From: Candidatus Aminicenantota bacterium
Lineage (GTDB): Bacteria; Acidobacteriota; Aminicenantia; Aminicenantales; Saccharicenantaceae
Direction of reading: 5' to 3'
NCBI GenBank assembly: GCA_026393975.1
Contig: JAPKZD010000005.1
Location: forward strand, 1-64,000
DNA length: 64,000 nt
A model generated the notes under the pieces. The model did no database searches. It was not told the DNA's origin and saw only the letters and a list, made by a program, of their open reading frames with translations. Made by a program: the position numbers and the translations under genes. Positions 51,720 to 62,969 of this stretch are shown piece after piece. Position 1 is the stretch's first letter. Each line of letters opens with the position of its first letter.

Positions 51720-52418
51720 TTAGCAACCTTCTACGAGGACTGTTGCTTCGCCCTTGAGGATTTTATGGCCCAACTTCCAGGCCAATTCCCCGGCCTTTCC
51801 CCGGATGAACTCTTCGTGAACTTTGGTCAGCTCTCTGGCGATGACCACCCGCCTGTCCCCGAGGAGCTCGCGGACGGCCTCCAGGAATTCCGGGATCCTC
51901 CTCGTCGGCAGGAAGAAAACCAGAGTGGCCTTTTCGTCCCGGAGGGCCTCGAGGAACTTCCGAAGGCCTGTCTTCTTGGGCGGTGGGAAACCGACGAAAA
52001 GGAAACGGTGAGTCGGCAGGCCCGCGGCCGAAAGGGCCGTCGTCACGGCCGAGGGGCCGGGAATGGGGACGACGGGAATCGCCCCCTTGAGGGCTTCGCG
52101 GATGAGCGGGAAGCCGGGGTCCGAAATGCCCGGCGTCCCGGCGTCGGAGACGAGAGCTACGTCGCGGCCCGCTTTGAGCAGCCCGATGATCTCCGGGATG
52201 CGCCGCCCCTCCCTCGGCTGGAAATAACTGATGAGCGGCTTTTTCAGCCCGAACCTGTTCAGGATCTTGACGGTCTGGCGGGTGTCCTCGCAGGCGATGG
52301 CCTCGACCTCCCCGAGGATGCGCAGGGCCCGGAGCGTGATGTCCTCGAGGTTGCCGACAGGCGTCCCGACGATAAAGAGCCGGCCCGGCGGCCGGTCCGC
52401 GCGCGGCTCGGCGGTCAC
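51720..52418 (-). CDS. rsmI: 16S rRNA (cytidine-1402-2'-O)-methyltransferase
   Basis: 232 residues. Tetrapyrrole-methylase fold: LFIVGTPVGNLEDITLRAL, EDTRQT, LVSDAGTPGISDPGFPLIR, PIPGPSAVTTALSAAGLPTHRFLFVGFPP. It ends soon after the core, lacking the ~50-residue C-terminal extension of the E. coli protein; short forms are known. Between nadE and hsp20. Confidence 0.95.
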   Translation of the reverse strand: MTAEPRADRPPGRLFIVGTPVGNLEDITLRALRILGEVEAIACEDTRQTVKILNRFGLKKPLISYFQPREGRRIPEIIGLLKAGRDVALVSDAGTPGISDPGFPLIREALKGAIPVVPIPGPSAVTTALSAAGLPTHRFLFVGFPPPKKTGLRKFLEALRDEKATLVFFLPTRRIPEFLEAVRELLGDRRVVIARELTKVHEEFIRGKAGELAWKLGHKILKGEATVLVEGC

Positions 52419-52421
52419 GGC

Positions 52422-53240
52422 CTATTTTCCCCAGTCGTAGGGATAGAGGAAGTCGTGGCCGACGGAGCGGGGCGAGAGCTTGGCGATCAGCGGGAGCTTG
52501 CGCTTGAACTCAGAATTCCGGATCATCCGGACGACCCGGTCGACCACCGCCGGCCGATGCCCCGCTTCGATGATCTCCTTGCGGCGCTTCCGCTCCTCCA
52601 CGAGGCCGTAGAGGATGTCGTCGAGCTCCTCGTAGGCGAGCCCGATCTCCGCCTCGTCGGTCTGGCCGGGCCAGAGTCCGGCCGTCGGGGACTTCCTGCG
52701 GATCGCGGCCGGCACGCGGAGGTGCGCGGCGAGCTCGCGGACCTGCGTCTTGTACAGGTCTCCCATGGGATTGACGGCGCAGGCCATGTCGCCGTGGATC
52801 GTGCCGTAGCCGATGAGGAGCTCGGTCTTGTTGCTTGTCCCCAGGACGAAGCTCCCCTCCCGGGCCGAGTGATCGTAGAGGATGGACATCCGCTCGCGGG
52901 CCATCTTGTTCCCCCGCTGGACGCGGCTCGTCGTCGGATGGGCGGCGAAGTAGAGATCGACCTGGGGGGCGATGTCGATCGTCTCGTGCCGGATGCCAAG
53001 GCGCCGGGCCAGGTTCCCGGCGTCACGGACATCCTCCGGAAAAGCCCTTCCGTAGGGCATGATCAGGCCTGTGACATTCTGCGGCCCCAGGGCCCGGGCG
53101 GCGAGCGCGGCGCAGACGGCCGAATCGAGGCCGCCGGAAAGTCCGAGGATGCCCTTCTTGCAGCCGCACTTGCCGAGCTTATCCCGGATGAAGCGGACGA
53201 GGACCTTCTCGACGAACGGAGCGTTAATCTTCGGCGGCAC
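52422..53240 (-). CDS. nadE: NAD synthetase (ammonia-ligase domain)
   Basis: 272 residues from GTG 53240. ATP pyrophosphatase loop GLSGGLDSAVCAALAARAL; SILYDHSAREGSFVLGTSNKTELLIGYGTIHGD; NPMGDLYKTQVRELAAHL. It lacks its own glutaminase domain, but the gene overlaps a nitrilase-type glutaminase gene by 17 bp, giving a two-subunit glutamine-dependent enzyme. Confidence 0.94.
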   Translation of the reverse strand: MPPKINAPFVEKVLVRFIRDKLGKCGCKKGILGLSGGLDSAVCAALAARALGPQNVTGLIMPYGRAFPEDVRDAGNLARRLGIRHETIDIAPQVDLYFAAHPTTSRVQRGNKMARERMSILYDHSAREGSFVLGTSNKTELLIGYGTIHGDMACAVNPMGDLYKTQVRELAAHLRVPAAIRRKSPTAGLWPGQTDEAEIGLAYEELDDILYGLVEERKRRKEIIEAGHRPAVVDRVVRMIRNSEFKRKLPLIAKLSPRSVGHDFLYPYDWGK

Positions 53241-54078
53241 GGACGGCCCTTTCGAGGGATCTCAGGATGACCTCGGGCTTCTCGTCCCTCTTGAAAAGCC
53301 ATTTTTTCCGGGCCTCCCGGACGGCGGCGAGGTCGACCTGGCGGACGAGAAGCTCCGGGTCGAGATAGGCGGCCCGGCCGGCGAGCCGGCCGCCGGGGGC
53401 GAAGACGAAGGACCCGCCGGCGAAGGTCACGCCGTCCTCGATGCCGACGCGGTTCGCGTAGAGGACGAACGCGGTCGAAAAATAGGACATAGCCTCGCCC
53501 ATGAGCTCCCACATCCGGCTGGTTTCGAAGGCGTCGCCGCCGCCAACCCCCCGGCCCGGCGCCGCGGAGATGCAGATGATCATGTCGGCCCCGGAGGAAT
53601 AGTGGACGTAGCTCGCCCCGTAGTGGAGGAAGTCGCGGCAGATGAGCAGGCCGACGCGGCCGACGGGCGTCTCGAACGTCCGGAAATCGCGTCCCTGGGC
53701 GAAGAACTTGGCCTCTTCGAACATCCCGTTCGTCGGAAGGTAGACCTTGCGATGGACATGGAGGAGACGGCCGTCGGCGATGAAGGCGGCCGAGTTGTAG
53801 AAGAGGCCTTTTTCCGACGGCCTCTCCTCGACGAACCCGACGACGGCCGCAAGGCCTCGCGTGCGGGCCGTGATCTTTCTGAAGAGCGGGTCCGAATCCG
53901 GGTCGAGGGCGACCTCCTCGACGAGGTCCTTCAGCGTGTAACCCGTGAGGCCCAGCTCGGGGAAAACGACCAGGTCGGCCTTCCCCCGGCGCGCCTTTTC
54001 GAGGACGTCCAGGTGGAGTTCGACGTTGGCCTTGACGTCCCCGAGCCGCGGCGAAACCTGGGCGAGAGCGACTTTCAT
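53224..54078 (-). CDS. Nitrilase-type glutaminase partner of NadE
   Basis: 284 residues from ATG 54078 (MKVALAQVSPRLGDV). Catalytic triad E41 (FPELGLTGY), K111 (HRKVYLPT), C147 (LLICRDFLHYG). Sequence is closest in style to the glutaminase half of NadE (GDVKANVELHLDVLEKA). It should supply ammonia from glutamine to the adjacent NAD synthetase. Confidence 0.88.
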   Translation of the reverse strand: MKVALAQVSPRLGDVKANVELHLDVLEKARRGKADLVVFPELGLTGYTLKDLVEEVALDPDSDPLFRKITARTRGLAAVVGFVEERPSEKGLFYNSAAFIADGRLLHVHRKVYLPTNGMFEEAKFFAQGRDFRTFETPVGRVGLLICRDFLHYGASYVHYSSGADMIICISAAPGRGVGGGDAFETSRMWELMGEAMSYFSTAFVLYANRVGIEDGVTFAGGSFVFAPGGRLAGRAAYLDPELLVRQVDLAAVREARKKWLFKRDEKPEVILRSLERAVRAAED

Positions 54079-54126
54079 GGCCCATAAGTAGCACAAACCG
54101 GGGGCGATTTTCAAATGCGGAACGGA

Positions 54127-54155
54127 TTGAAAAAAACCTCGGATTCCATTATAGT
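54127..54155 (+). promoter_or_regulatory. Sigma-70 promoter of the DUF4388/J-domain gene
   Basis: TTGAAA (54127-54132), 17-bp spacer, TATAGT (54150-54155), about 28 bp before ATG 54183. Confidence 0.7.
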
Positions 54156-54182
54156 TAACCTTTCAAAAGGGTCCGAGCCAAA

Positions 54183-55643
54183 ATGAACCACATCGCCAGC
54201 CACTTGAGGGACATTTTCTTAAACAAGAAGACCGGCCGCCTGGTCTACCGCCGGGGGGATATCCTCAAGTACTTTTTCTTCCAGAAAGGCGCCATCATCC
54301 AGGTCAAGACGAACCAGCCCGACGAACGCCTGGGCGAAGTCCTGTACAAGCTCGAGCGCATCCCCAAGGAGGCCCACGCCAAGTTAGACGCTTACATCGA
54401 GCCCAACATGAGCCTCGGGGAGGTTCTTAAGAGCCGCGGCGTCATTTCCGAGGACGACCTGGCCGAGGCGCTGGCCCATCAGATCCGGGAGACCGTTCTC
54501 AACGCCTTCCCCTTCTTCGACGCCGAGATCGATTTTCAGGAGCACGAGGGTTTCAGCGGCGAAGTCGACGATCCCCGGGTCAGCGTTCCCCTGCTCATCG
54601 AATACGGCATCCGGCGCATGCCGGGGAATCCCCTCCTGCAGGCGTTCTTGGCCCGGAGGACCCCCGTCCCCGGCCGGATGACCTTCGCCTACCTCCTCAC
54701 CGCGGTCGAGAAGGATATCCTGGAGAAGATCAACGGCACGGACGCGGCCGAAGCCATCCTGCGGACGCTGACCATGCCGCCCGACCAATTCTGGAAAAGC
54801 CTCTACTTGTTCTATTGCCTCGGTATCGTCGAGTTCGAGGGCGGGGCCCGGCAGGACGCTCCGGCGGAAAAAGAGGTTCGCAAGCCGACGCCCGCCACCT
54901 CGCGGACGGATGCCCCGCCTCAGGTCGCCGCCATCCTCGCCTTCCGGGACACCCTGCCGTCGATGACGTTCTACCAGATCCTCGACATCCCCAGGACGGC
55001 TGCGGAAGAGGATGTCAAGAAGGCCTATTTCAAGATGGCGCGCCGGTTCCACCCCGATCACTTCGAACGTAAGCTCGTGGCCGAGTACAAGGACCAGATC
55101 GATGTGGTCTTCGACGCCATCACCAACGCCTACCGGATCCTGAGCAACAAGGACGCCCGGCGGATCTACGATGCCAAGGGCGGGTCGGCGGCGACCCAGG
55201 AAGACGTCCAGGACTCTTTCCGCAAGGCCGAGATCAAGTTCCGCCAGGGAAAGACCCTCCATGGCCAAGGGCGCTTCAACGAGGCCATCACCTACCTCGA
55301 AGAGGCCATCCGGGTCCGGAAAGACAAGGGCGATTACTTTCTTCTTCTCGCCATGGTCGAGTCCAAAGTGCCTACCTACGTCAAGAAGGCCGAGCAGGAT
55401 TTCCTGAAAGCCATCCAGCTCGAGCCCTGGAACCCCGAAGGCTACGTCGGCCTCGGCCTGCTCTACAAGGCCGAGGGTCTCCATACCAAGGCCATCAAGC
55501 AGTTCGAAAAGGCCCTCGAGATTGAGCCCGGCCACCCCACCGCCAGCGAAGCTCTCGAAGAACTGACGGGGAAATCTAAAAAGAAGGCGGCCAGGGGCCT
55601 GTTCGGGATCGACTTCTTCGGTTCGAAAAAAAAGAAGAAGTAG
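54183..55643 (+). CDS. DUF4388-J-domain-TPR fusion protein
   Basis: 486 residues. N-terminal DUF4388/PATAN-like domain (1 to about 55: HLRDIFLNKKTGRLVYRRGD, KGAIIQVKTN), then a helical region (about 60-245). A J domain at about 265-330 has the HPD motif at 290-292 (RRFHPDHF). TPR repeats cover about 345-465 (AEIKFRQGKTLHGQGRFNEAITYLEEAI, YKAEGLHTKAIKQFEKALEIEPG). It ends in a Lys-rich tail. It likely recruits DnaK to a signalling or assembly complex; partners unknown. Confidence 0.82.
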   Translation: MNHIASHLRDIFLNKKTGRLVYRRGDILKYFFFQKGAIIQVKTNQPDERLGEVLYKLERIPKEAHAKLDAYIEPNMSLGEVLKSRGVISEDDLAEALAHQIRETVLNAFPFFDAEIDFQEHEGFSGEVDDPRVSVPLLIEYGIRRMPGNPLLQAFLARRTPVPGRMTFAYLLTAVEKDILEKINGTDAAEAILRTLTMPPDQFWKSLYLFYCLGIVEFEGGARQDAPAEKEVRKPTPATSRTDAPPQVAAILAFRDTLPSMTFYQILDIPRTAAEEDVKKAYFKMARRFHPDHFERKLVAEYKDQIDVVFDAITNAYRILSNKDARRIYDAKGGSAATQEDVQDSFRKAEIKFRQGKTLHGQGRFNEAITYLEEAIRVRKDKGDYFLLLAMVESKVPTYVKKAEQDFLKAIQLEPWNPEGYVGLGLLYKAEGLHTKAIKQFEKALEIEPGHPTASEALEELTGKSKKKAARGLFGIDFFGSKKKKK

Positions 55644-58893
<3,250 letters not shown>

Positions 58894-58920
58894 GCCTAAC
58901 CTCTCTTGAAAATTTCAGGA

Positions 58921-58949
58921 ATGATAGCCCGCATCCTGATATTTGTCAA
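58921..58949 (-). promoter_or_regulatory. Sigma-70 promoter of the TPR gene
   Basis: TTGACA (58949-58944), 17-bp spacer, TATCAT (58926-58921) on the minus strand. Confidence 0.7.
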
Positions 58950-59015
58950 TATCCGCTCACTCCGGATTAAATTAGAGCAATTATTATGCCAAGATGCAGA
59001 CCGGCGGCCGGAGCT

Positions 59016-59044
59016 TTGCTTCCCCGCCCCGGTTTCACTATAAT
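59016..59044 (+). promoter_or_regulatory. Sigma-70 promoter of murB, leaderless
   Basis: TTGCTT (59016-59021), 17-bp spacer, perfect TATAAT (59039-59044). Only 7 nt separate the -10 box from the murB ATG at 59052, so the mRNA should begin at or next to the start codon. Confidence 0.75.
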
Positions 59045-59051
59045 ACCGGCC

Positions 59052-59993
59052 ATGGACCGGAAAACGCTGTTCCGGGAAGCGTTCCTCGAGAAGATCGGAA
59101 CTTCGCCCTCTGAGAACGTGCCCCTTTCGGCCCTATCCAGCTTCGGCATCGGCGGGCCCGCCGACCTCTTCTTCGAGGCCCGCACGGAGGGGGAGCTCGA
59201 GAAGGCCGTCGCCCTCGCGGTCGAGGAAAAATACCCTTTTTACGTCATCGGCGGCGGGAACAACGTTCTTTTCGACGATGCCGGCTATCGGGGGCTTCTT
59301 ATCCGCAACCGCCTCGAGGGGATTGTCGGGGAAGAAGGCCGGATCCGCGTTCTCTCGGGAACGGGCCTTCCCGCCATCCTGCGGGAAGCCCTCTCGGCGG
59401 GGCTTTCCGGCCTCGAATTCCTGGCGGGGATACCGGGGACCGTCGGCGGGGCCGTTTACGGCAACGCCGGGGCCTACGGCTGGAGCATCGGGGATGTCCT
59501 CGAAACGGCGACTCTTCTCTGCCCGGGCGGGGAGCGTCGGACCATGACCCGGGAGGCCCTGCGCTTCGGCTACCGGGATTCGGCCCTCAAACAGGGGGGG
59601 GGCGGCATCGTTCTGGATACCGTCCTCTCGTGCTCTCCAGGGGACACCCAGACTTCTGAGGCCAAGATCCACGACATCCTCGAGAAGCGGCGGACCAAAC
59701 ATCCTCCCCTGGGCACGGCCTGCGCCGGGAGCTACTTCAAGAATTCCTGTTCCGCGACCGGGGAGAGGATCATGGCGGGCCAACTGCTCGAACAGGCGGG
59801 GGCCCGGGGCCTCGCGGTCGGCGACGCGGCCGTTTACGAGAAACACTGCAATTTCATCATCAACAAGGGCAGCGCCGGCTCGCGCGACGTCCTCCTCCTG
59901 GCCGAAGAGCTCAAGGAAAGGGTCTATCGGAAGTTCGGCGTGCGTCTCGAAGAGGAAGTCATCCACCTTCGAGCAGACGCTTCAGGGCCGTGA
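59052..59993 (+). CDS. murB: UDP-N-acetylmuramate dehydrogenase (UDP-N-acetylenolpyruvoylglucosamine reductase)
   Basis: 313 residues from ATG 59052. FAD-binding motifs LSSFGIGGPADLFFEART, VIGGGNNVLFDDAGYRGL, LEFLAGIPGTVGGAVYGNAGAYG and FGYRDSALKQ. C-terminal CAGSYFKNS has the catalytic Ser region (type II-like) and the late Glu region EEEVIHL. Second committed step of peptidoglycan synthesis. 3' end overlaps the convergent DUF2520 gene by 35 bp. Confidence 0.95.
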   Translation: MDRKTLFREAFLEKIGTSPSENVPLSALSSFGIGGPADLFFEARTEGELEKAVALAVEEKYPFYVIGGGNNVLFDDAGYRGLLIRNRLEGIVGEEGRIRVLSGTGLPAILREALSAGLSGLEFLAGIPGTVGGAVYGNAGAYGWSIGDVLETATLLCPGGERRTMTREALRFGYRDSALKQGGGGIVLDTVLSCSPGDTQTSEAKIHDILEKRRTKHPPLGTACAGSYFKNSCSATGERIMAGQLLEQAGARGLAVGDAAVYEKHCNFIINKGSAGSRDVLLLAEELKERVYRKFGVRLEEEVIHLRADASGP

Positions 59994-60849
59994 CCCGGCC
60001 CGCCGGCAATCCGCTTTTTTCGGCCAGCCGAAGGATTTGTTTCCCCATGACCAGGTAAACTCCTCTCGCATGGGGGTCGTCCCGGAGGGCTTCCAGATGC
60101 TTCCGGACGGCGGCGACATCCCCCCGGAGGATCGGCCCTGTCAGGGCCTTTTCCAGGCCAAGATTATTTACGTTCTGTAAAGTTCCTTGCACGAGGGGGA
60201 ACAGCATGCCGGCGGCGGCCTTCTCCCCGATCCCGGCCGCCCCGAGCATGACGGACGCCGTCCATTCCAGGGCGATCATGGCGTTCGAAGCCAGGCTGCA
60301 CGCGGCGTGGTAGAGCGGCTTGTCCTTTTCCGAAAGAAGAAGGACGTTCCCCCGGAGACTACGGACCATTTCTTCGGCGGCCGCGACGGCGGCCGGGTCC
60401 CCTTCGACGCCCCAGGTTATGCCTCTGAAGATCGATGCCGGCGCGTCCTTCCGGGGAAAGGACTGGACGGGATGGACCGAGGCGATGCGCGCTCCCCGTT
60501 TCCGGAGGGGCTCGAGGACGCGGGCGGGGAGGAGACCGCTCGTGTGGAAGACGAACCGTCCGGCCCACGACAAGCCGGCCCTCGCCAACCCGGCGGCGAC
60601 GCGGCCGACCGCGTCGTCGGGCACGGCGATGATGATGACGTCGCCCAGCCCTACCGTACCGTCCCGTCCTTCCGGGGAAAGGCCTGGACGGTACGGTAGG
60701 ACTTTTCCCTGGCCGATGATGCGGCGGCTCTCCCGGGCCGCTAGGGCGTCCTTGTCGACGATGGCCGCGGCCGTCCAGCCCCGCCGGACGAGCGCAGCCC
60801 CTAGCACGGTCCCGAGCCGTCCGGCGCCGACGATGGAGAAGCTCTTCAT
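59959..60849 (-). CDS. DUF2520/Rossmann-like oxidoreductase-family protein
   Basis: 296 residues. NAD(P)-binding N-terminus (FSIVGAGRLGTVLGAALVRRGW; VIIIAVPDDAVGRVA), conserved HPVQSFPRKDAP, and a helical C-terminal DUF2520 domain (HAACSLASNAMIALEWTASVMLG, GPILRGDVAAVRKHL). Probably a 6-phosphogluconate-dehydrogenase-fold reductase of unknown substrate. Residues about 50-67 are an extra segment encoded by a perfect 15-bp inverted repeat containing a copy of the HPVQSFPRKD-coding DNA in another frame. Overlaps the NYN gene as ATGA. Confidence 0.85.
   Translation of the reverse strand: MKSFSIVGAGRLGTVLGAALVRRGWTAAAIVDKDALAARESRRIIGQGKVLPYRPGLSPEGRDGTVGLGDVIIIAVPDDAVGRVAAGLARAGLSWAGRFVFHTSGLLPARVLEPLRKRGARIASVHPVQSFPRKDAPASIFRGITWGVEGDPAAVAAAEEMVRSLRGNVLLLSEKDKPLYHAACSLASNAMIALEWTASVMLGAAGIGEKAAAGMLFPLVQGTLQNVNNLGLEKALTGPILRGDVAAVRKHLEALRDDPHARGVYLVMGKQILRLAEKSGLPAGRVTALKRLLEGG
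60650..60700. repeat. Intragenic inverted repeat with captured 27-bp copy
   Basis: Arms CCTACCGTACCGTCC (60650-60664) and GGACGGTACGGTAGG (60686-60700) are perfectly complementary. The DNA at 60665-60691 matches 60444-60470 at 26 of 27 positions. Confidence 0.9.
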
Positions 60850-61322
60850 GGCTTGGACTTGAAGACCTCGTCCCAGAGATCGACCTCGAGCGGGGAAGGG
60901 ATTTCCGTCCTCTTCTCCAGCTCCCGCCGTTTCTTCCCTTCTTTGATGGCTGCTTTGAGCTCGGCGGCGAAGGCCTCGGATTTGACGGGCTCGAGGCCGC
61001 TTTTCTTGGCCAGCTCCCGGATGGCCCGGTCCGAGCTGACGACGAAGAAGCGGCGGCGGTCGGTCTGCCGGCCGATCATGTCGCGGATGACGTCGTCGGC
61101 GCTCTGGCCTTCGCCGGGAAAGTGGATGGTGAACTTGGGATTGACGGCGAAATCCGTCGGCGTCGGTTCGGGGTTGCCGTCGAAGACGAGGTGGATCCGG
61201 GCGCGGGTCACGCGCTGGTAGGCGAGGAGCCTGACCACGAGACCTTCCCGTCCCGACCTCTCCCGCAGTTCGTGGGGAGCGATACGGCCGAGGAGGTTGT
61301 TGCCGTCGATGAGGTAGGCCAT
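60846..61322 (-). CDS. NYN-domain (YacP-like) nuclease
   Basis: 158 residues. PIN-like NYN fold: MAYLIDGNNLLGRI, RARIHLVFDGNPEPTP, QSADDVIRDMIGRQTDRRRFFVVSSDRAIRELAKK. The acidic metal ligands (D6, D48, D75 region, D97 region) are present. YacP/Rae1 relatives cut RNA on the ribosome. In a chain with the HIT and DUF2520 genes. Confidence 0.88.
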   Translation of the reverse strand: MAYLIDGNNLLGRIAPHELRERSGREGLVVRLLAYQRVTRARIHLVFDGNPEPTPTDFAVNPKFTIHFPGEGQSADDVIRDMIGRQTDRRRFFVVSSDRAIRELAKKSGLEPVKSEAFAAELKAAIKEGKKRRELEKRTEIPSPLEVDLWDEVFKSKP

Positions 61323-61350
61323 GTCGCGCCGCCTTCGGGGCGTCTCCCGC

Positions 61351-61710
61351 TCAGCCCGGCGGCCAGGCCAGCCGCCGGCCGCCGAGGATGTGGAAGTGAA
61401 TGTGGAAAACGTCCTGGCCGGAGTCCCGGGCCGTGTTGAGGACGATCCTGTAGCCGCTCTCTCCGATCCCCTTTTCCCGGGCGATCTCCCGGGCCCGGAG
61501 AAGGATCTCCCCGAGCAGGGCTTCCGCTCCGTCGGGGGCGTCGTTGAGGGAGGCGAAGTGGTCCTTGGGGATGACCAGGACGTGGACCGGCGCCTTGGGC
61601 CGGATGTCCTCGAAGGCGAGGACGCGCTCGTTCTCGAAGAGGATTTTCGCCGGGAGCTCTTTGCGGACGATGCGGCAGAAAAGGCAGTCCCCGGCGGGCG
61701 GAGAAGTCAC
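61351..61710 (-). CDS. HIT-family nucleotide-binding protein
   Basis: 119 residues from GTG 61710, overlapping the murA stop (GTGA). Zinc/nucleotide motifs CLFCRIV, HFASLND and the histidine triad DVFHIHFHILGGRRL. It is the HinT-like branch (purine nucleotide phosphoramidase); complete. Confidence 0.94.
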   Translation of the reverse strand: MTSPPAGDCLFCRIVRKELPAKILFENERVLAFEDIRPKAPVHVLVIPKDHFASLNDAPDGAEALLGEILLRAREIAREKGIGESGYRIVLNTARDSGQDVFHIHFHILGGRRLAWPPG

Positions 61711-62969
61711 GTCTTGACCCTTTCGATCGAGGCCCCGAGTCCGCGGAGCTTTTCCTCGATCCTCTCGTAGCCACGGTCGAGATGCTCGATCTCGTTGATC
61801 GTCGTCTCGCCGGCGGCGACGAGGCCGGCCAGGACGAGGGCGGCCGAAGCCCGGAGGTCGGTGGCGATGACCTCGGCGCCGGAAAGGAGCGTCTTCCCCT
61901 TGACGACCGCCTTGTCGCCTTGGACCTCGATCGACGCGCCCAGCCGGACGAGCTCGTTGACGTGGGAGAAGCGCCGGTCGAAGATCGTCTCCGTGACGAT
62001 GGACGTGCCGGCGGCCTGGGTCAACAGGACCATGAACTGGGCCTGCATGTCGGTGGGGAAGCCGGGATAGGGCGAGGTCGTGATGTCCTGAGCCTTGACC
62101 TCCCGGCTGCCGGCGACGCGGAGAGCGTTTTCGCCTTCGGTTTCGACGATGGCGCCCGAAGCGCGGAGTTTCTCGATGACGGTAGCCGTGTGCTCGGGAC
62201 AGACGTTGCGGAGGAGAAAATCGCCGGCCGTCAAGGCCCCGGCGACGAGGAAGGTGCCGGTCTCGATCCGGTCCGGGATGATGTCGTGGGCCGCACCGCC
62301 GAGCTCGCGCACACCGCGGACGCGGGCCGTGTCGGCGTCGAGCCACTCGATCTTGGCGCCCATCTTGTTGAGGAGCACGGCCAGGTCGACGACTTCCGGC
62401 TCCTGGGCGCAGTTCTTGAGGATGGTCTCGCCCTTGGCCAGCGCGGCGGCCATGAGCAGGTTCTCTGTCCCGGTGACCGTCTTCTTCTCGAATTCGACGA
62501 CCGCGCCGCGAAGGCGGTCGGCCTGGGCCTGGATGTAGCCGTGCTCGAGGGAGATCGTCGCCCCGAGCTTCTGCAGGCCGGCGATATGGAGGTCGATGGG
62601 CCGGGAACCGATGGCGCAGCCGCCGGGCAGGGCGACGACGGCCTTGCCGAACCTGGCCACGAGCGGACCGAGGACGAGGATCGAGGCGCGCATGGCCCGG
62701 ACGAGCTCGTAGGACGCCTCGTCCGAACGGATCTTCGGGACGCGCAGAGACACCGTGTCCCCGTCGACCTTGTAGGCCCCGCCGAGCTCGGCGATGAGCG
62801 TCAGGATGGTCTCGACGTCCTTCACCCGGGGGATGTTGGAGAGACGGACCTCCTCGCTCGTCAGCAGGGAGGCGGCGATGGCCGGCAGGACGGCGTTCTT
62901 GGCGCCGCTCATACGGACTTCGCCGCACAAGCGCAGGTCGCGGTCGCCCCGGATAACCAGCTTTTCCAT
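61707..62969 (-). CDS. murA: UDP-N-acetylglucosamine 1-carboxyvinyltransferase
   Basis: 420 residues from ATG 62969, overlapping the AOR stop. MSGAKNAVLPAIAASLLT, active-site C118 in LPGGCAIGSRPIDLH (the fosfomycin-sensitive form), PYPGFPTDMQAQFM and HVNELVRLGA. First committed step of peptidoglycan synthesis; murB is 2 kb away. Confidence 0.97.
   Translation of the reverse strand: MEKLVIRGDRDLRLCGEVRMSGAKNAVLPAIAASLLTSEEVRLSNIPRVKDVETILTLIAELGGAYKVDGDTVSLRVPKIRSDEASYELVRAMRASILVLGPLVARFGKAVVALPGGCAIGSRPIDLHIAGLQKLGATISLEHGYIQAQADRLRGAVVEFEKKTVTGTENLLMAAALAKGETILKNCAQEPEVVDLAVLLNKMGAKIEWLDADTARVRGVRELGGAAHDIIPDRIETGTFLVAGALTAGDFLLRNVCPEHTATVIEKLRASGAIVETEGENALRVAGSREVKAQDITTSPYPGFPTDMQAQFMVLLTQAAGTSIVTETIFDRRFSHVNELVRLGASIEVQGDKAVVKGKTLLSGAEVIATDLRASAALVLAGLVAAGETTINEIEHLDRGYERIEEKLRGLGASIERVKT

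Noticed and set aside
51720-52418. rsmI truncation
   Set aside because: The catalytic core is complete and short RsmI forms without the C-terminal extension exist.
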